A DNA stretch of 64,000 bases from Chryseobacterium caseinilyticum (GTDB lineage Bacteria; Bacteroidota; Bacteroidia; Flavobacteriales; Weeksellaceae): positions 62,001 to 126,000 of the forward strand of contig NZ_JACYFS010000007.1 of NCBI RefSeq assembly GCF_014837145.1. Reading direction: 5' to 3'. The translations under genes and the position numbers were made by a program. Shown here one piece after another: positions 8,699 to 18,057 of the stretch (positions are counted from its first letter, which is position 1; each line of letters opens with the position of its first letter). Below the pieces are notes generated by a model. That model ran no database searches, had not been told where the DNA came from, and worked only from the letters and a program-made list of their open reading frames with translations.

Positions 8699-10990
8699 TT
8701 AAGCCAGAGAAACCCGCATCGCCAACAATCCGGAAGCGCCCTGAAGATCTTCCACGCGCAATAATTCAACATCATTTTTCAGAATTCCGATTTTCTGAAG
8801 TCTGGAAATATAGCCGAGATATTCTTTCTGATTTTCCATTCCGAAATAGACGATGGTGATTTTTCCGGGACAGGTAATTCTTTCGGTGGAATCTTTAATT
8901 TTTGCTTTTTCAAGACGTTTTTTAATGATTTCATAGAACGAATTGTGGGCACCGTCTACATCAAATCTTTTTTCATCCATACGGAAACGGATGTCTATTC
9001 TTTCATTGTAAACAAAAATGAGAGAAGCAATTTCAAGTGTTACAGGAAGTTGGGTGCTGAAGTTTTCGAAATCATGCTCGATTTTGCAGATGGTTTTCAG
9101 TTGCCAAAAGCGTAATTCACTGAGCTGTCTCTGTGAATATTTGATTGATGGACTCAGATTTTGCCCGATGTAAAGATTGTGCTCAACACCGTCAGATTTA
9201 AATCTTTCATAATAATGTGGGTAAATCTCCTGTGCTTCTACCTGACTTTCATCTAAAATATCAGCGATTTTCCGGTTTATTAATGTGATAGACTCGTCCA
9301 GTTTTCTTCGGTTTGAATAGAAAAGACTATTAACGGAGTACACTTTAGAAAAATAATCTTTAATGCTTTGCTGTGATCGTATTTCTAATTCTGCCTGCAG
9401 AAATGGATGAATTTCTTCTCTCAGAAAATACTGAAACCGTTGCTCGGTATCTGCTTTAAAATCATTGTTGAGTTCATTTTCAAATACATCAAGTGCTAAA
9501 AGATATTTTTCGCTTTCAGGAAAATTCAGGTCAGAGAAAAGCTGATGAAGACAGTCTATCTGTTCGTTAAGATCGTCCAGCATCAGGTGAAAACGCTTGT
9601 CTGAAGATGAACGGATATCTGAAACTCCAAACAAAGGACTGAGATTTTTGAAACTGATCTCTCGTAAAGTATATAATTTCCGCTGAAGCGAAGCGTTGAA
9701 ATATTTTTCAGCCTCATTTCTGAATTTCCAGATTACGGAATTGTGTATCGTAGTATATTCTCGCTGGATAATGGCCTCGATCTGATTGTCGCGTTCGTGT
9801 TTGAAACGGTTGAGTGAAAAGATCAGAATATCGCTCAGAGAATCCAGTTTTTTAAGTTTAAGTCCATTAAAGCTTCCGGCAATTTCTGATGTAAATTCCA
9901 TTAAAGCCAAAACTTCACCTTCGTGAACGATCGGGATGACCATAAAACTTTTGATATTGTTCTTTGCAAGCACCGAAAAGTTGGGTGTGTTTTTGATCTC
10001 ATCATCAAAATGATCCACATCCGAAATCACAATCGGTTTTGGATTGTATTTCAGATTCTGAAAAGCTGTTTTCTGAATTTTCTCATCATAAAGATTAATC
10101 CAGAAATCAAGAAGGTAGTTGCTGAAAACATTTTCGTAGATCGGAAGTTTTTCCAGCTTCTGATGCTGGTGATCCATGAGCATCAGTCCAAAATTCAGCT
10201 CGGCAACATCAAAATAAGATTTAAATATTTCCTTTAAATTCTCATTCGGCAGCGGATTTTCCGGATCGATCTGAATCATTGTTGATTTCAAATCCGATAA
10301 CGCTACTTCTGCAGTACAGTCTACGAGAGAAAAAATATTGAAGCCTTTCAGCATCCACGATTGTGGTGGAAAATGCTTTTTCCAGAGACTTACATCATCG
10401 AGATTTTCAAGAAGAATCTCGATTTCACTGTCGGTTGGAAAGTTTTTCTGATCTATCGGTATGATCTCTGAGAAATCTGAATTTACCGTAATTTTATAAT
10501 GTCTGATGATTCCGTGCTGATCGGGAATATCATAGTAAAATGGAATTATAAATTTAATATCTTTTTTAAAGTAAAGCTGAACAATAATGCAGCAGGAAAG
10601 CACATACATTTCATCCTGCGTCATATCACGGAATTCAAGTGTGAAATTGTGCCCAGCATCTGAAAGTATTTTCCTGAACCGCTCTGTGTAATTGAAAGAA
10701 ATATCTGTAAAAGGTATACTTGCCGCTTTGATTTCATTGTGTGTAAGACCGGTGGGGAAGAGGTCTGCCAGCAACATTCTGATAAGATCCTGATGTTTGT
10801 TCAGTAAGGAAAAATCCTGCGAACCTTCACACAGTTCAGGAAATTTTTTGAATCTTTCGATCACTGATTCGGCATAATTTACCCGATATTCAAGTCTGTC
10901 GTTGTACCGGATATGCTCCAGCACATCCAAATATTTTTTGAACGATAAATAAACCTGAAACGGACTTTCTTCCTGCAAAAACTCTGGCAC
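8699..10990 (-). CDS. GAF-domain protein
   Basis: 763 residues, soluble, with no signal peptide or TM helix. A GAF-like sensor segment lies around residues 255-410 (PIVISDVDHFDDEIKN, then FMVIPIVHEGEVLALMEFTS, then a long helix LKLKKLDSLSDILIFSLNRF). The flanks are mostly helical with a C-terminal alpha/beta piece ending in GASGLLAMRVSLA. No histidine kinase, GGDEF or HTH output was recognised. Such large GAF proteins are seen in flavobacteria, but I do not know their ligand or role. The gene is convergent with the HD-PycTM gene 73 bp away. It appears monocistronic: a terminator for the next gene lies just upstream of its start. Confidence 0.75.
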   Translation of the reverse strand: MPEFLQEESPFQVYLSFKKYLDVLEHIRYNDRLEYRVNYAESVIERFKKFPELCEGSQDFSLLNKHQDLIRMLLADLFPTGLTHNEIKAASIPFTDISFNYTERFRKILSDAGHNFTLEFRDMTQDEMYVLSCCIIVQLYFKKDIKFIIPFYYDIPDQHGIIRHYKITVNSDFSEIIPIDQKNFPTDSEIEILLENLDDVSLWKKHFPPQSWMLKGFNIFSLVDCTAEVALSDLKSTMIQIDPENPLPNENLKEIFKSYFDVAELNFGLMLMDHQHQKLEKLPIYENVFSNYLLDFWINLYDEKIQKTAFQNLKYNPKPIVISDVDHFDDEIKNTPNFSVLAKNNIKSFMVIPIVHEGEVLALMEFTSEIAGSFNGLKLKKLDSLSDILIFSLNRFKHERDNQIEAIIQREYTTIHNSVIWKFRNEAEKYFNASLQRKLYTLREISFKNLSPLFGVSDIRSSSDKRFHLMLDDLNEQIDCLHQLFSDLNFPESEKYLLALDVFENELNNDFKADTEQRFQYFLREEIHPFLQAELEIRSQQSIKDYFSKVYSVNSLFYSNRRKLDESITLINRKIADILDESQVEAQEIYPHYYERFKSDGVEHNLYIGQNLSPSIKYSQRQLSELRFWQLKTICKIEHDFENFSTQLPVTLEIASLIFVYNERIDIRFRMDEKRFDVDGAHNSFYEIIKKRLEKAKIKDSTERITCPGKITIVYFGMENQKEYLGYISRLQKIGILKNDVELLRVEDLQGASGLLAMRVSLA

Positions 10991-11069
10991 TGATGAAAAA
11001 TTTGGAGGTTAAAGGTAGGGAAATTAATGAAAATCTGAATGATGATTTTTAGCTTAGGCATGCCTGAAA

Positions 11070-11102
11070 AACAAAAAAAATACAATCCGGAAATTGTATT
11101 TT
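11070..11102 (-). terminator. Rho-independent terminator of the DUF4412 gene
   Basis: Arms AAATACAAT / ATTGTATTT with a short loop; on the minus strand it is followed by a T8 run. It separates the DUF4412 gene from the GAF gene. Confidence 0.85.
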
Positions 11103-11130
11103 ATGAATTGTAAAAAAAGAAGATTTAAAA

Positions 11131-11787
11131 TTAACCTCCCATCCTTGCCATTTCTTCTTCTGTCATTACCTTGTACCCTTCGGGAATAGTAAGGTTGAAA
11201 ACTGCTGGCGAAACGGTTTTGTCGAAGTTTGTTGCCTCAAAACGGACATTCATTCCCTGCTGCATTGTAGAAAATTCCAAAGGAACCCCTTCAAGACCGT
11301 TGGAGAACTGCTCCTGACCTGCTAACGTTGTTTTAATATCTGTTGTTACCCATAAAACTGAGTCGTCACCTTTTCCTTCAGGATCTTTGATTACATACTT
11401 TTTACAGTTGAAACCCAGAATTTTTTTCGTTTCAGAAGTTGCAACCGGCTTTCCGATTTTATCGGTATCTACTTTCTTTTTAGAAATAGATTCTACGTTG
11501 TTGGCAATTTTCTGTCCCATTACTTCAACCAGAATAATACCTTTATCTGCCTTGGTATCCATTACGCTTTTCATTTTCATAAAGCTGCCCATCATAACAT
11601 CCGCTGCAGATTTGTCTTTCATAAAATAAAGCTTCATTGTAGAACCCTGCATCATAGGAAGAGCGGCTGCCATTTGTGGATTGTCGCTTGAAAAATCCAT
11701 TTTATAGGTAAGCTGACCTTCGGTGGTTTGTGCTGATAATGTTCCTAAAGAAAGAATCATCATCAACGTAAGAACAAGTGATTTCAT
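11131..11787 (-). CDS. DUF4412-type exported protein
   Basis: 218 residues with a signal peptide (LMMILSLGTLSAQ). The body is rich in Met and Lys and has the pattern of periplasmic DUF4412/GLPGLI-like proteins: GQLTYKMDF, then a strand ETKKILGFNCKKYVIKD with a conserved single Cys, and LWVTTDIK. Their function is unknown. The signal peptide implies periplasmic or outer-membrane location. It is followed by its own terminator; the next upstream gene ends 120 bp away, so it is probably a separate transcript. Confidence 0.8.
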   Translation of the reverse strand: MKSLVLTLMMILSLGTLSAQTTEGQLTYKMDFSSDNPQMAAALPMMQGSTMKLYFMKDKSAADVMMGSFMKMKSVMDTKADKGIILVEVMGQKIANNVESISKKKVDTDKIGKPVATSETKKILGFNCKKYVIKDPEGKGDDSVLWVTTDIKTTLAGQEQFSNGLEGVPLEFSTMQQGMNVRFEATNFDKTVSPAVFNLTIPEGYKVMTEEEMARMGG

Positions 11788-11909
11788 TGTTTTTTGATTT
11801 AATATTTATTGGGCTTAAAGATAGGGAGATTTTTTCTGTCGATGAGAGTTTTGTTGAATTATAAATACCATATTGATATGCGGTTTCAAATAGTGATAGA
11901 ATTATTTTA

Positions 11910-12419
11910 TTAATGGTTCAATGAGTTTATAAAGTTCAGATGATCATCATTCAATATTGCATCAATCAAAAAATCCCCTTCCTGATTTTGTTTTAACAGC
12001 AAATCTACATTGGTTCGTTTTTCATCTGTTCCTCCGAATAATAAAAAACTTGCTCTATATTCATTCCGTTTATTTAAAGGTTTTATTTCCAGTGTTTTTC
12101 TAATAATGTTTGCGTCATAGTCCTGTCCTTTAATGAACGGGTCATAATCCAAAATTAGATTTTCAGGATTTGATGTTAAACTGTCAATTCTTTTTAAAAC
12201 TCTTTCTGATACGTATTTTTTCTTTAAATCTTCATTGTTTGCATCATTTCCGTACATTGAAAAGTAGAACTCTTTTAGTGTAGAAATGGCCTCTTTTGAA
12301 CTATTTTTTACCTGTAAGCTATCTTGAGTTGACAGCGTGTGAGTTGCTTTTGCTTCTTGTCTGCAACCAATTAAAAATGACATTATTAAAAAACCAAAAA
12401 TTATTTTATTTCCCGTCAT
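11910..12419 (-). CDS. Lipoprotein, DUF3828-like; candidate immunity or accessory protein
   Basis: 169 residues with a lipobox (MSFLIGC, Cys19). The sequence TLKEFYFSMYGN..LKKKYVSERVLKRIDSL fits the DUF3828-like lipoprotein pattern (small NTF2-like fold, no catalytic motif). It is the last gene of a five-gene run and begins 9 bp after the SH3 lipoprotein gene stops. As a membrane-anchored periplasmic protein encoded next to a putative cell-wall-attacking effector it could be an immunity protein; this is inference from position. Confidence 0.75.
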   Translation of the reverse strand: MTGNKIIFGFLIMSFLIGCRQEAKATHTLSTQDSLQVKNSSKEAISTLKEFYFSMYGNDANNEDLKKKYVSERVLKRIDSLTSNPENLILDYDPFIKGQDYDANIIRKTLEIKPLNKRNEYRASFLLFGGTDEKRTNVDLLLKQNQEGDFLIDAILNDDHLNFINSLNH

Positions 12420-12428
12420 TATTTTTTG

Positions 12429-13562
12429 CTAATTTGATCTTATTCTGCTTTTGTGAATATAGCCTTGATTACCTTCATTGGTTTTCACCAAAAGCCAATC
12501 GCCGGATTTGTCTAAAACCTGGATTTGTTCGCCGGATTTGATTTGCTGTAGAATTTCTGATGATGTACTTTTTTCTTTGCGGAGATTTGTGAAGCCGTCG
12601 GGATCATTAATCTTGTTTGCATTAAACTTTTCTTCAAGTAGATTAATTATTTTATCTATTTTCGAGTTTGATGTGAGATAGCTTTCGTACCCATCTTCTT
12701 TATTTGTTTGGATTTTATCTTTTGCTTCTTGTTTTGCTTTCGAAGAAATGAGCAAATCTTTTTGAGAGACAATGTACATATTATTTACTAATGTCTTCAC
12801 AGCATTATAATCTTCTTGATTAATCGCTTGCTCCATTAAACTATTTAACTGGCTAGTATCTATTTTATATTTTGTGATAAAATACTGTAACCAACTGCTA
12901 TCTGTATAGTATTGTAAATCGAAAAAAGTTTCATTATTAATCAGATAGGTGAGGTTTTCTATTTCAAAATCTTGAGGTGAAGGATTTTCAGAAAGATAAA
13001 TCTCCAAATTTTTCTTAAAAGAATTGACTTCAGGCGTATTATCATTCAAGTTGTTTGGATTAAACTTAATACTAGTTCCTTCATTAAAAAGGTCTGTAAA
13101 TTTTATTTTTGTAGTCATAGTGCTTTCTTTTTTTTTGTTTATGCAGTTCAAAAAATCTCTAAAAAATTTTTCATTTGTTTTTATTTTCTTAAAATTTGGA
13201 TCAATAGGATCTAATGCATTTAGTGAGAGATAAAGTGCATCTTTTTTGGGTGGAATTATGAACCAACCAACAACGCTTTCAACAATATTTTTATTTTGAG
13301 GGCTGTCCGATAAATTGTTTTGTACAAAAGCTTTTAGTATAATAGTATCATTTCTTACAGTATCAATTCTAATATTATATTTTTCTTTTATCTCAAAATC
13401 ACTAGTATAAAGTAACTGTAAGAGAATTTGCTCGCAGTCATGAGCCTTTTTAGTCACTCCGGTTGGAATCCCTTTGTCATATGATTCGCTTTTTTTTGTG
13501 CATGATAATACATTAAACGTAGTCAAAAATGTAACAAAAATAAGGACATGTATATTTTTCAT
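12429..13562 (-). CDS. SH3b-domain lipoprotein; candidate immunity protein
   Basis: I start at the ATG at 13562 (377 residues), which gives a clean lipoprotein signal (FLTTFNVLSC, Cys21). An in-frame TTG-type start seven codons upstream would overlap the preceding gene. Residues ~30-300 are Lys/Asn-rich, helical and unrecognised. Residues ~310-377 are a bacterial SH3 domain (FTNLRKEKSTSSEILQQIKS, then WLLVKTNEGNQGYIHKSRI), a fold that often binds peptidoglycan. Only 1 bp separates it from the stop of the 848-residue effector gene. A periplasmic wall-binding lipoprotein right after a peptidoglycan-directed effector suggests an immunity role, but this is unproven. Confidence 0.8.
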   Translation of the reverse strand: MKNIHVLIFVTFLTTFNVLSCTKKSESYDKGIPTGVTKKAHDCEQILLQLLYTSDFEIKEKYNIRIDTVRNDTIILKAFVQNNLSDSPQNKNIVESVVGWFIIPPKKDALYLSLNALDPIDPNFKKIKTNEKFFRDFLNCINKKKESTMTTKIKFTDLFNEGTSIKFNPNNLNDNTPEVNSFKKNLEIYLSENPSPQDFEIENLTYLINNETFFDLQYYTDSSWLQYFITKYKIDTSQLNSLMEQAINQEDYNAVKTLVNNMYIVSQKDLLISSKAKQEAKDKIQTNKEDGYESYLTSNSKIDKIINLLEEKFNANKINDPDGFTNLRKEKSTSSEILQQIKSGEQIQVLDKSGDWLLVKTNEGNQGYIHKSRIRSN

Positions 13563-13563
13563 A

Positions 13564-16110
13564 TTATTTAAAACTATTAACAATTCGTGGAATTGTTTTA
13601 TTAATATTATTTACATAATCAGCTTGTCTGTTAACATCAGTCGTATGCCATCTCCCAATGTTCCCATTATGCCTTACCAAAAACTCTGCAACATAAACCA
13701 TTCCTGCCTCGACAGACGGAAATTGGACATATCTTTTTTTTCTGTCAGTAACTTGTGTGTTACCACCTTTGCCACTCATTCCTTTGTTTTCAAATTCATC
13801 CCAAAGTCCTGTTGGGCTATAATTTGGAAATTTTTCATACATTTCGCCATTCCATCCATAGTTAGGATGTGTATTATTTGCTGCCTCCATTCCCGGTCCA
13901 CCACAATGTTGGTATTGACCCGACGTAAAATGAGAGCACTCCCATCTATACATCATCTCCACATTTCGGGCAATTTCCCTACCATATTTACTATAAATTA
14001 CTTTTAAAGCTTTTTCAGCGTCATTTAAATTAAATAATTTCTCTTTTTTATTTAGCTCTGGTAGAGGTTCGATCAAAGCAAAAACTTTTACTTCCTCTTT
14101 ATATTTTGATCCTACAACTTTGATTCTTCCATTACTTGAATAACCTCTTCTACCGTAAACACCTGTAAGTTCAGGGATGATTGTTTCTAAGTAATTATTT
14201 AGTGCATGATAAACATTTTTATAATTGGATGAGCTTAAATCACTCATTTCATTTGAGCAGCTAGAATGATTACTTCCGTCAGAATTTCTTATACCTAAAC
14301 ATCCTATTAAATCTTTGGATTTCCAAGGATCTATTGAGATTGAACTTCTACTCCCTAACGTCATTGCACCACTCGAAACTTCTTTTGTAAAATCTGAGAT
14401 TTGTTTCAGATTAGAGCTTTTATCATCTACAAATCTATATCTAAAACTTTCTTTTCCTGCATGATTCCATGCTTGCATATATCTTATTCTATAAAGACTG
14501 TTTATTGTATTTGGCGGAATTGGGCCACTATTCCCATAATCTTTGTTATTAGTTTGCGCATGTCGCGCAACAGATAGAACTGTGGATTCTGCATTTTCAC
14601 GGGTTTTATTTTCTAAATCTTGTTTTAGCTTTTTTACAGCTTCTCCTATTATATTTCCTCTATAAATGTACATTTTATATAAAGGATATGCACTTTTGCC
14701 ATTAGGTAATTTTTTAGTATATATTTTCCCTCCCTCTTTATATTCAGTTATATTATTATGTCCTCCGTGATCAGGGTAAAAAGTAATTTTGTTATTTCTA
14801 TCTACTTTTATTTCGGTTGCAATATCACTAGAAATATACAGTAGTGCTTCCTTCCCTAATCCTAGTACTTTTTCAAATTTTTGTTTTGGCATTTTTTCGA
14901 CCTTTGCAGGCGATACTGTAATTTTATTCTTTTTAGGCTCCTCCTGTAATTCCACTTCAATTCGAGAAGACTCTGTAGAAACAGTCAAATGCTCCACTTC
15001 AATATAATATTCTTGTGTACTTCCTTCTGTTTCCCATGCATGGCCTTTTTCATACATTGACATAGTGAGAGTTATATTATTGATGTATGCTTCATCATTT
15101 GTAATTCTAATCTTTTTCTCAAAAAGCAAATCATCATTAAAAGTATCATCTTCCCAAATCTTGACTGTAACCGCTTTATCTTTCATATTTTTGGAAATGA
15201 TTCTTATTGAAACGGTAGTGCCGATTTTTACTGAATTTATTTTTTTTCCATTTCTGTCTACAAACTCTGCATTCAATATTTTGCTTTTGGGATCGTTTTG
15301 TTTTTTTGGAGAAGTCGGTCTGGTCGGAAATTTTGCCGTTTCTTTTTTAGGCAGAGGCTTAGGGAAACTGGGTTTTTGAGGTGCAGTTTTAGATTTCTCA
15401 GTTCTGTTTTCTGGATTTGTCACATTTACATTTTGGCTGTCTTCTAAAATTTTGCCATTAAATTCTGCTGTTACATAGTATTCGTGTTTGCTTTTATCGT
15501 TTTCTCTTTTATTTGCTAAAGTAATAAATGTTGGGCTCAGAGAAAAACTCCATTTTGCTTTGCCAAATTTGTTAACTTGGGTTGGTGAGGATTTTGTGAT
15601 AAATTGATTTTTGTGATGATGACCATTTCCCGTTTCATCATCTTCCCATAATTTGAAAACAATACTTTCCCCCTCTAATCCCTCGCAAATTGCAGTTGCT
15701 TTTAAACGGTCTCGATAACTTAATGGCTTATTAATTTTAGTATCATCTTCATAAGAAAGTATTACATTATTGATATCTTTTTTTTCAGTAGCTTTTTTAT
15801 CATCACCTTTTTGAGGTTGTACAATGAGTGACATCGGAGAATTACCTTCAGGCTCATGAAGATAGCCTTCAATCTTATAGACATTTTGATATGCATTTTT
15901 CCCAAATGTAAAATGGTTAATGCCTTTCTTTTTAATATTGGTGGTTCGAAAACCATTATCTGTTTTAATAAATAATTCCCATATTACTTTGGCAGGATTT
16001 CTGTCTGCCAATGGAGTAGATGAATACCATTCATCAACAGTATAATATTCTTTTTTACCCACTAATGGCTTTACATTGCCCGATATTTTATATACGCCTT
16101 TCTTTGCCAT
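13564..16110 (-). CDS. Putative injected peptidoglycan-targeting effector (LDT-like plus lysozyme-like domains)
   Basis: 848 residues, no signal peptide. The N-terminal half has a YKISG..PLVGKKEYYTV strand block and two Ig-like repeats marked by KLWEDDETG (~155) and KIWEDDTFN (~315), with a Pro/Lys linker between them. Residues ~510-610 carry NSGPIPPNT (GPIPP at 529-533) and LIGCLGI (Cys604). That is the pattern of DUF2778/Tlde1-type L,D-transpeptidase-like effectors (GPIPxG ... SxGC). Residues ~690-848 look lysozyme-like: MYRWECSHFTSGQY with Glu724, and later FPSVEAGMVYVAEFLVRH..RWHTTD. It follows the PAAR-like gene by 15 bp and precedes two lipoprotein genes. Export would need the injection system since no Sec signal exists. 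The sequence is visibly more AT-rich than the flanking nuo genes. The domain calls are by eye. Confidence 0.75.
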   Translation of the reverse strand: MAKKGVYKISGNVKPLVGKKEYYTVDEWYSSTPLADRNPAKVIWELFIKTDNGFRTTNIKKKGINHFTFGKNAYQNVYKIEGYLHEPEGNSPMSLIVQPQKGDDKKATEKKDINNVILSYEDDTKINKPLSYRDRLKATAICEGLEGESIVFKLWEDDETGNGHHHKNQFITKSSPTQVNKFGKAKWSFSLSPTFITLANKRENDKSKHEYYVTAEFNGKILEDSQNVNVTNPENRTEKSKTAPQKPSFPKPLPKKETAKFPTRPTSPKKQNDPKSKILNAEFVDRNGKKINSVKIGTTVSIRIISKNMKDKAVTVKIWEDDTFNDDLLFEKKIRITNDEAYINNITLTMSMYEKGHAWETEGSTQEYYIEVEHLTVSTESSRIEVELQEEPKKNKITVSPAKVEKMPKQKFEKVLGLGKEALLYISSDIATEIKVDRNNKITFYPDHGGHNNITEYKEGGKIYTKKLPNGKSAYPLYKMYIYRGNIIGEAVKKLKQDLENKTRENAESTVLSVARHAQTNNKDYGNSGPIPPNTINSLYRIRYMQAWNHAGKESFRYRFVDDKSSNLKQISDFTKEVSSGAMTLGSRSSISIDPWKSKDLIGCLGIRNSDGSNHSSCSNEMSDLSSSNYKNVYHALNNYLETIIPELTGVYGRRGYSSNGRIKVVGSKYKEEVKVFALIEPLPELNKKEKLFNLNDAEKALKVIYSKYGREIARNVEMMYRWECSHFTSGQYQHCGGPGMEAANNTHPNYGWNGEMYEKFPNYSPTGLWDEFENKGMSGKGGNTQVTDRKKRYVQFPSVEAGMVYVAEFLVRHNGNIGRWHTTDVNRQADYVNNINKTIPRIVNSFK

Positions 16111-16125
16111 GATCTTAAAATTTAA

Positions 16126-16977
16126 TTACCAAGCATGTGGTTCATTATTATCTTCTAAATCTTCTCTAAACTCCTCAAAATCCACCAAAGGATTATACAC
16201 GTGCTGCTCTTGTGAATCTGCTTTGTTGATATTGCTTTTTCCAATTTCGCTCTGCTGACCATGTTTAAAAATGGTTATTTTTCCACCTGTACTGCACATC
16301 AGTTCAGAAATTTCGGTGACGCAGCTTTTGCCCATGACTTTTACTTTGTCATAGGTTTTTGTCCATTTTCCGGCGGGGGCGTAAGTGCAGGGTAGGTATC
16401 CGCCTGAAGTTGGTTTTAGTTTGCAGTTTCCGAATGGCGTTGCGGCAGGCTCAAAGGTGAGATCATCTTCAGTGACTGCGAGATAGTCGGCCTCGCCAGC
16501 GGCGTCATTCCAATAATGTTTTTGATGACTGGTCACTTTGAACTTTGGAAATTTAAAACCCTGATTACATTGGCACATTCCTTTTTGGATGACAAAATAT
16601 TTCCCGTCGTGATCGCTTGGGCTGCTCTCTTTTTCTCCTTCTTTTTTATCATTTGTTGCATCCTTTTCGTTTTTGTCTTCTATTGAATTTTCCTCCTCCT
16701 GCAGATTGTCTGATTGATCATCAAATCCGTTGTCTGAATTTACTTCATCACTTTCGTCTTCAGGCATCTGATCTGATTCAGTTGAAGGTTTACCGAACAG
16801 AAACTGAGGATTGTCGGGAATTAAAATCTGTGTTCCTGCGGGAATTTCTCCATGTATGAGATCTTCAGTGGAGCAGTTAAGATTGTGGTAAGTTTTCAGA
16901 TAAAGCTCATCTTTGATCTGAAACTTTTTTGCAATCTCAGCAAAGGAGTCATTGGGTTTGGTAATGTAGGTCTTCAT
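16126..16977 (-). CDS. LysM / PAAR-like (DUF4280) spike-tip protein
   Basis: 283 residues. Residues 1-55 are a LysM module (TKPNDSFAEIAKKFQIKDEL ... GTQILIP). An acidic Ser/Glu/Asp-rich linker spans ~60-120. Residues ~125-255 are a DUF4280 PAAR-like domain with its Cys and Gly landmarks (QKGMCQCNQG, ATPFGNCKLKPTSGG, MGKSCVTEISELMCSTGGKI). PAAR-like proteins cap the spike of T6SS and extracellular contractile systems and carry effectors. The start overlaps the stop of the upstream LysM gene by 4 bp (ATGA), and the effector gene follows, so these three genes are translationally coupled. Confidence 0.88.
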   Translation of the reverse strand: MKTYITKPNDSFAEIAKKFQIKDELYLKTYHNLNCSTEDLIHGEIPAGTQILIPDNPQFLFGKPSTESDQMPEDESDEVNSDNGFDDQSDNLQEEENSIEDKNEKDATNDKKEGEKESSPSDHDGKYFVIQKGMCQCNQGFKFPKFKVTSHQKHYWNDAAGEADYLAVTEDDLTFEPAATPFGNCKLKPTSGGYLPCTYAPAGKWTKTYDKVKVMGKSCVTEISELMCSTGGKITIFKHGQQSEIGKSNINKADSQEQHVYNPLVDFEEFREDLEDNNEPHAW

Positions 16978-18005
16978 CTCAATTTTGTGTTAAGTTTTAA
17001 TGTATGTTTTTGAAATAATTCGTCCTGAAACCAAATTGATACAGACGATTTTACTTCCAGCAGCTTTTTCGTAGTCTGACTTGTAAAGTAATGTATGCTG
17101 ATATCAATTTGTAAAAGATCATTTTCATTTTCATCTTCGATTCGCACACCTTTTATAAGTTCCCGAAGACTGCAATTTTCCCATAGGCTTGCGGAAATTA
17201 CTGTTTCTAAAATACCATCATCCTGAAGTTGATTTTCAGTTTTACATTCAAATTCCAAAGGAAAAGAATTGGGGTAGATTACAAATTTATCCTGCCAAAC
17301 GGATTTTTTATGAAACCATATCAGGTTGGGGAATAAAATCTGATGTATCAAAGCAGATTGAATCTGCTTTAAAAAGTAATCTTCGTCTGAAATATTTTGC
17401 TCAAATGTGTTCAGATATTTTCCTGCAATTTCTCCAATATAAAAATCTTCAATTTCACTTCTTTTAGATTTGAATTTCTCAACTGTGATTTGATGTTCAT
17501 AGCAAGATTCCAATTTGCCGTTATCGGAAAGTTGAAACGAAATGGGGTAGAGACTTTTCATACATTCCAATGACAGCGAAGAAATTTTATCATCCGGAAT
17601 ATTGCCATTTTTTGTGTAATCTTTTACTGCAACATCAACGACAAATCTGCTTTCAATTTCTCTAAAATTTAAATCAGTTGTATAATTTATTTTCAAGTCT
17701 TCTTTTCCAGTCTGCTCAATAATTTCTTCAACAGAATATTGACTGAGATGAAAATTGGGATGGTAATTTTCTGCAGGAAGTAACTTTCTTAGATGAACTT
17801 GTTTTTCTTCTTCAGTAATAAAATTTGTAGGAATCAACACGACCTCAATTCCCTGAAGATTGTTGACCCAAAGTTTAGGCAGGTTTCCGCAGTTTTGATT
17901 GTGAAAATCTTTCAGGTCAGTTTCAGAAATATTAATTCTTTTCGCCAGTGAACTTAGGTTGTCATCAGAACGAACTTTATATTTTATAAAATTTTGTGAA
18001 GTCAT
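16974..18005 (-). CDS. LysM-domain protein of the injection-cargo operon
   Basis: 343 residues. Residues ~7-60 are a LysM module (YKVRSDDNLSSLAKRINISE ... VVLIP); the rest is an unrecognised beta-rich domain with no signal peptide. In Bacteroidota such cytoplasmic LysM proteins are linked to contractile injection particles, where LysM helps assemble the spike, rather than to wall binding. It is the first gene of the five-gene minus-strand operon. A perfect 20-bp palindrome lies 53 bp upstream of its ATG. An adaptor or chaperone role for the PAAR-like protein is inferred. Confidence 0.8.
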   Translation of the reverse strand: MTSQNFIKYKVRSDDNLSSLAKRINISETDLKDFHNQNCGNLPKLWVNNLQGIEVVLIPTNFITEEEKQVHLRKLLPAENYHPNFHLSQYSVEEIIEQTGKEDLKINYTTDLNFREIESRFVVDVAVKDYTKNGNIPDDKISSLSLECMKSLYPISFQLSDNGKLESCYEHQITVEKFKSKRSEIEDFYIGEIAGKYLNTFEQNISDEDYFLKQIQSALIHQILFPNLIWFHKKSVWQDKFVIYPNSFPLEFECKTENQLQDDGILETVISASLWENCSLRELIKGVRIEDENENDLLQIDISIHYFTSQTTKKLLEVKSSVSIWFQDELFQKHTLKLNTKLR

Positions 18006-18057
18006 CGGTGTTTATTTTTTTCATCATTATAAACTTAAAAAATTTTCTCCAATAATT

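Noticed and set aside
12429..13562. Frameshifted or degraded gene because of very AT-rich sequence
   Set aside because: The frame is intact with a proper lipoprotein signal and a complete C-terminal SH3 domain.
13474..14007. Open frame of ~177 codons on the plus strand opposite the cargo effector
   Set aside because: Antisense to the effector's conserved C-terminal domain, with no recognisable motif and no promoter.
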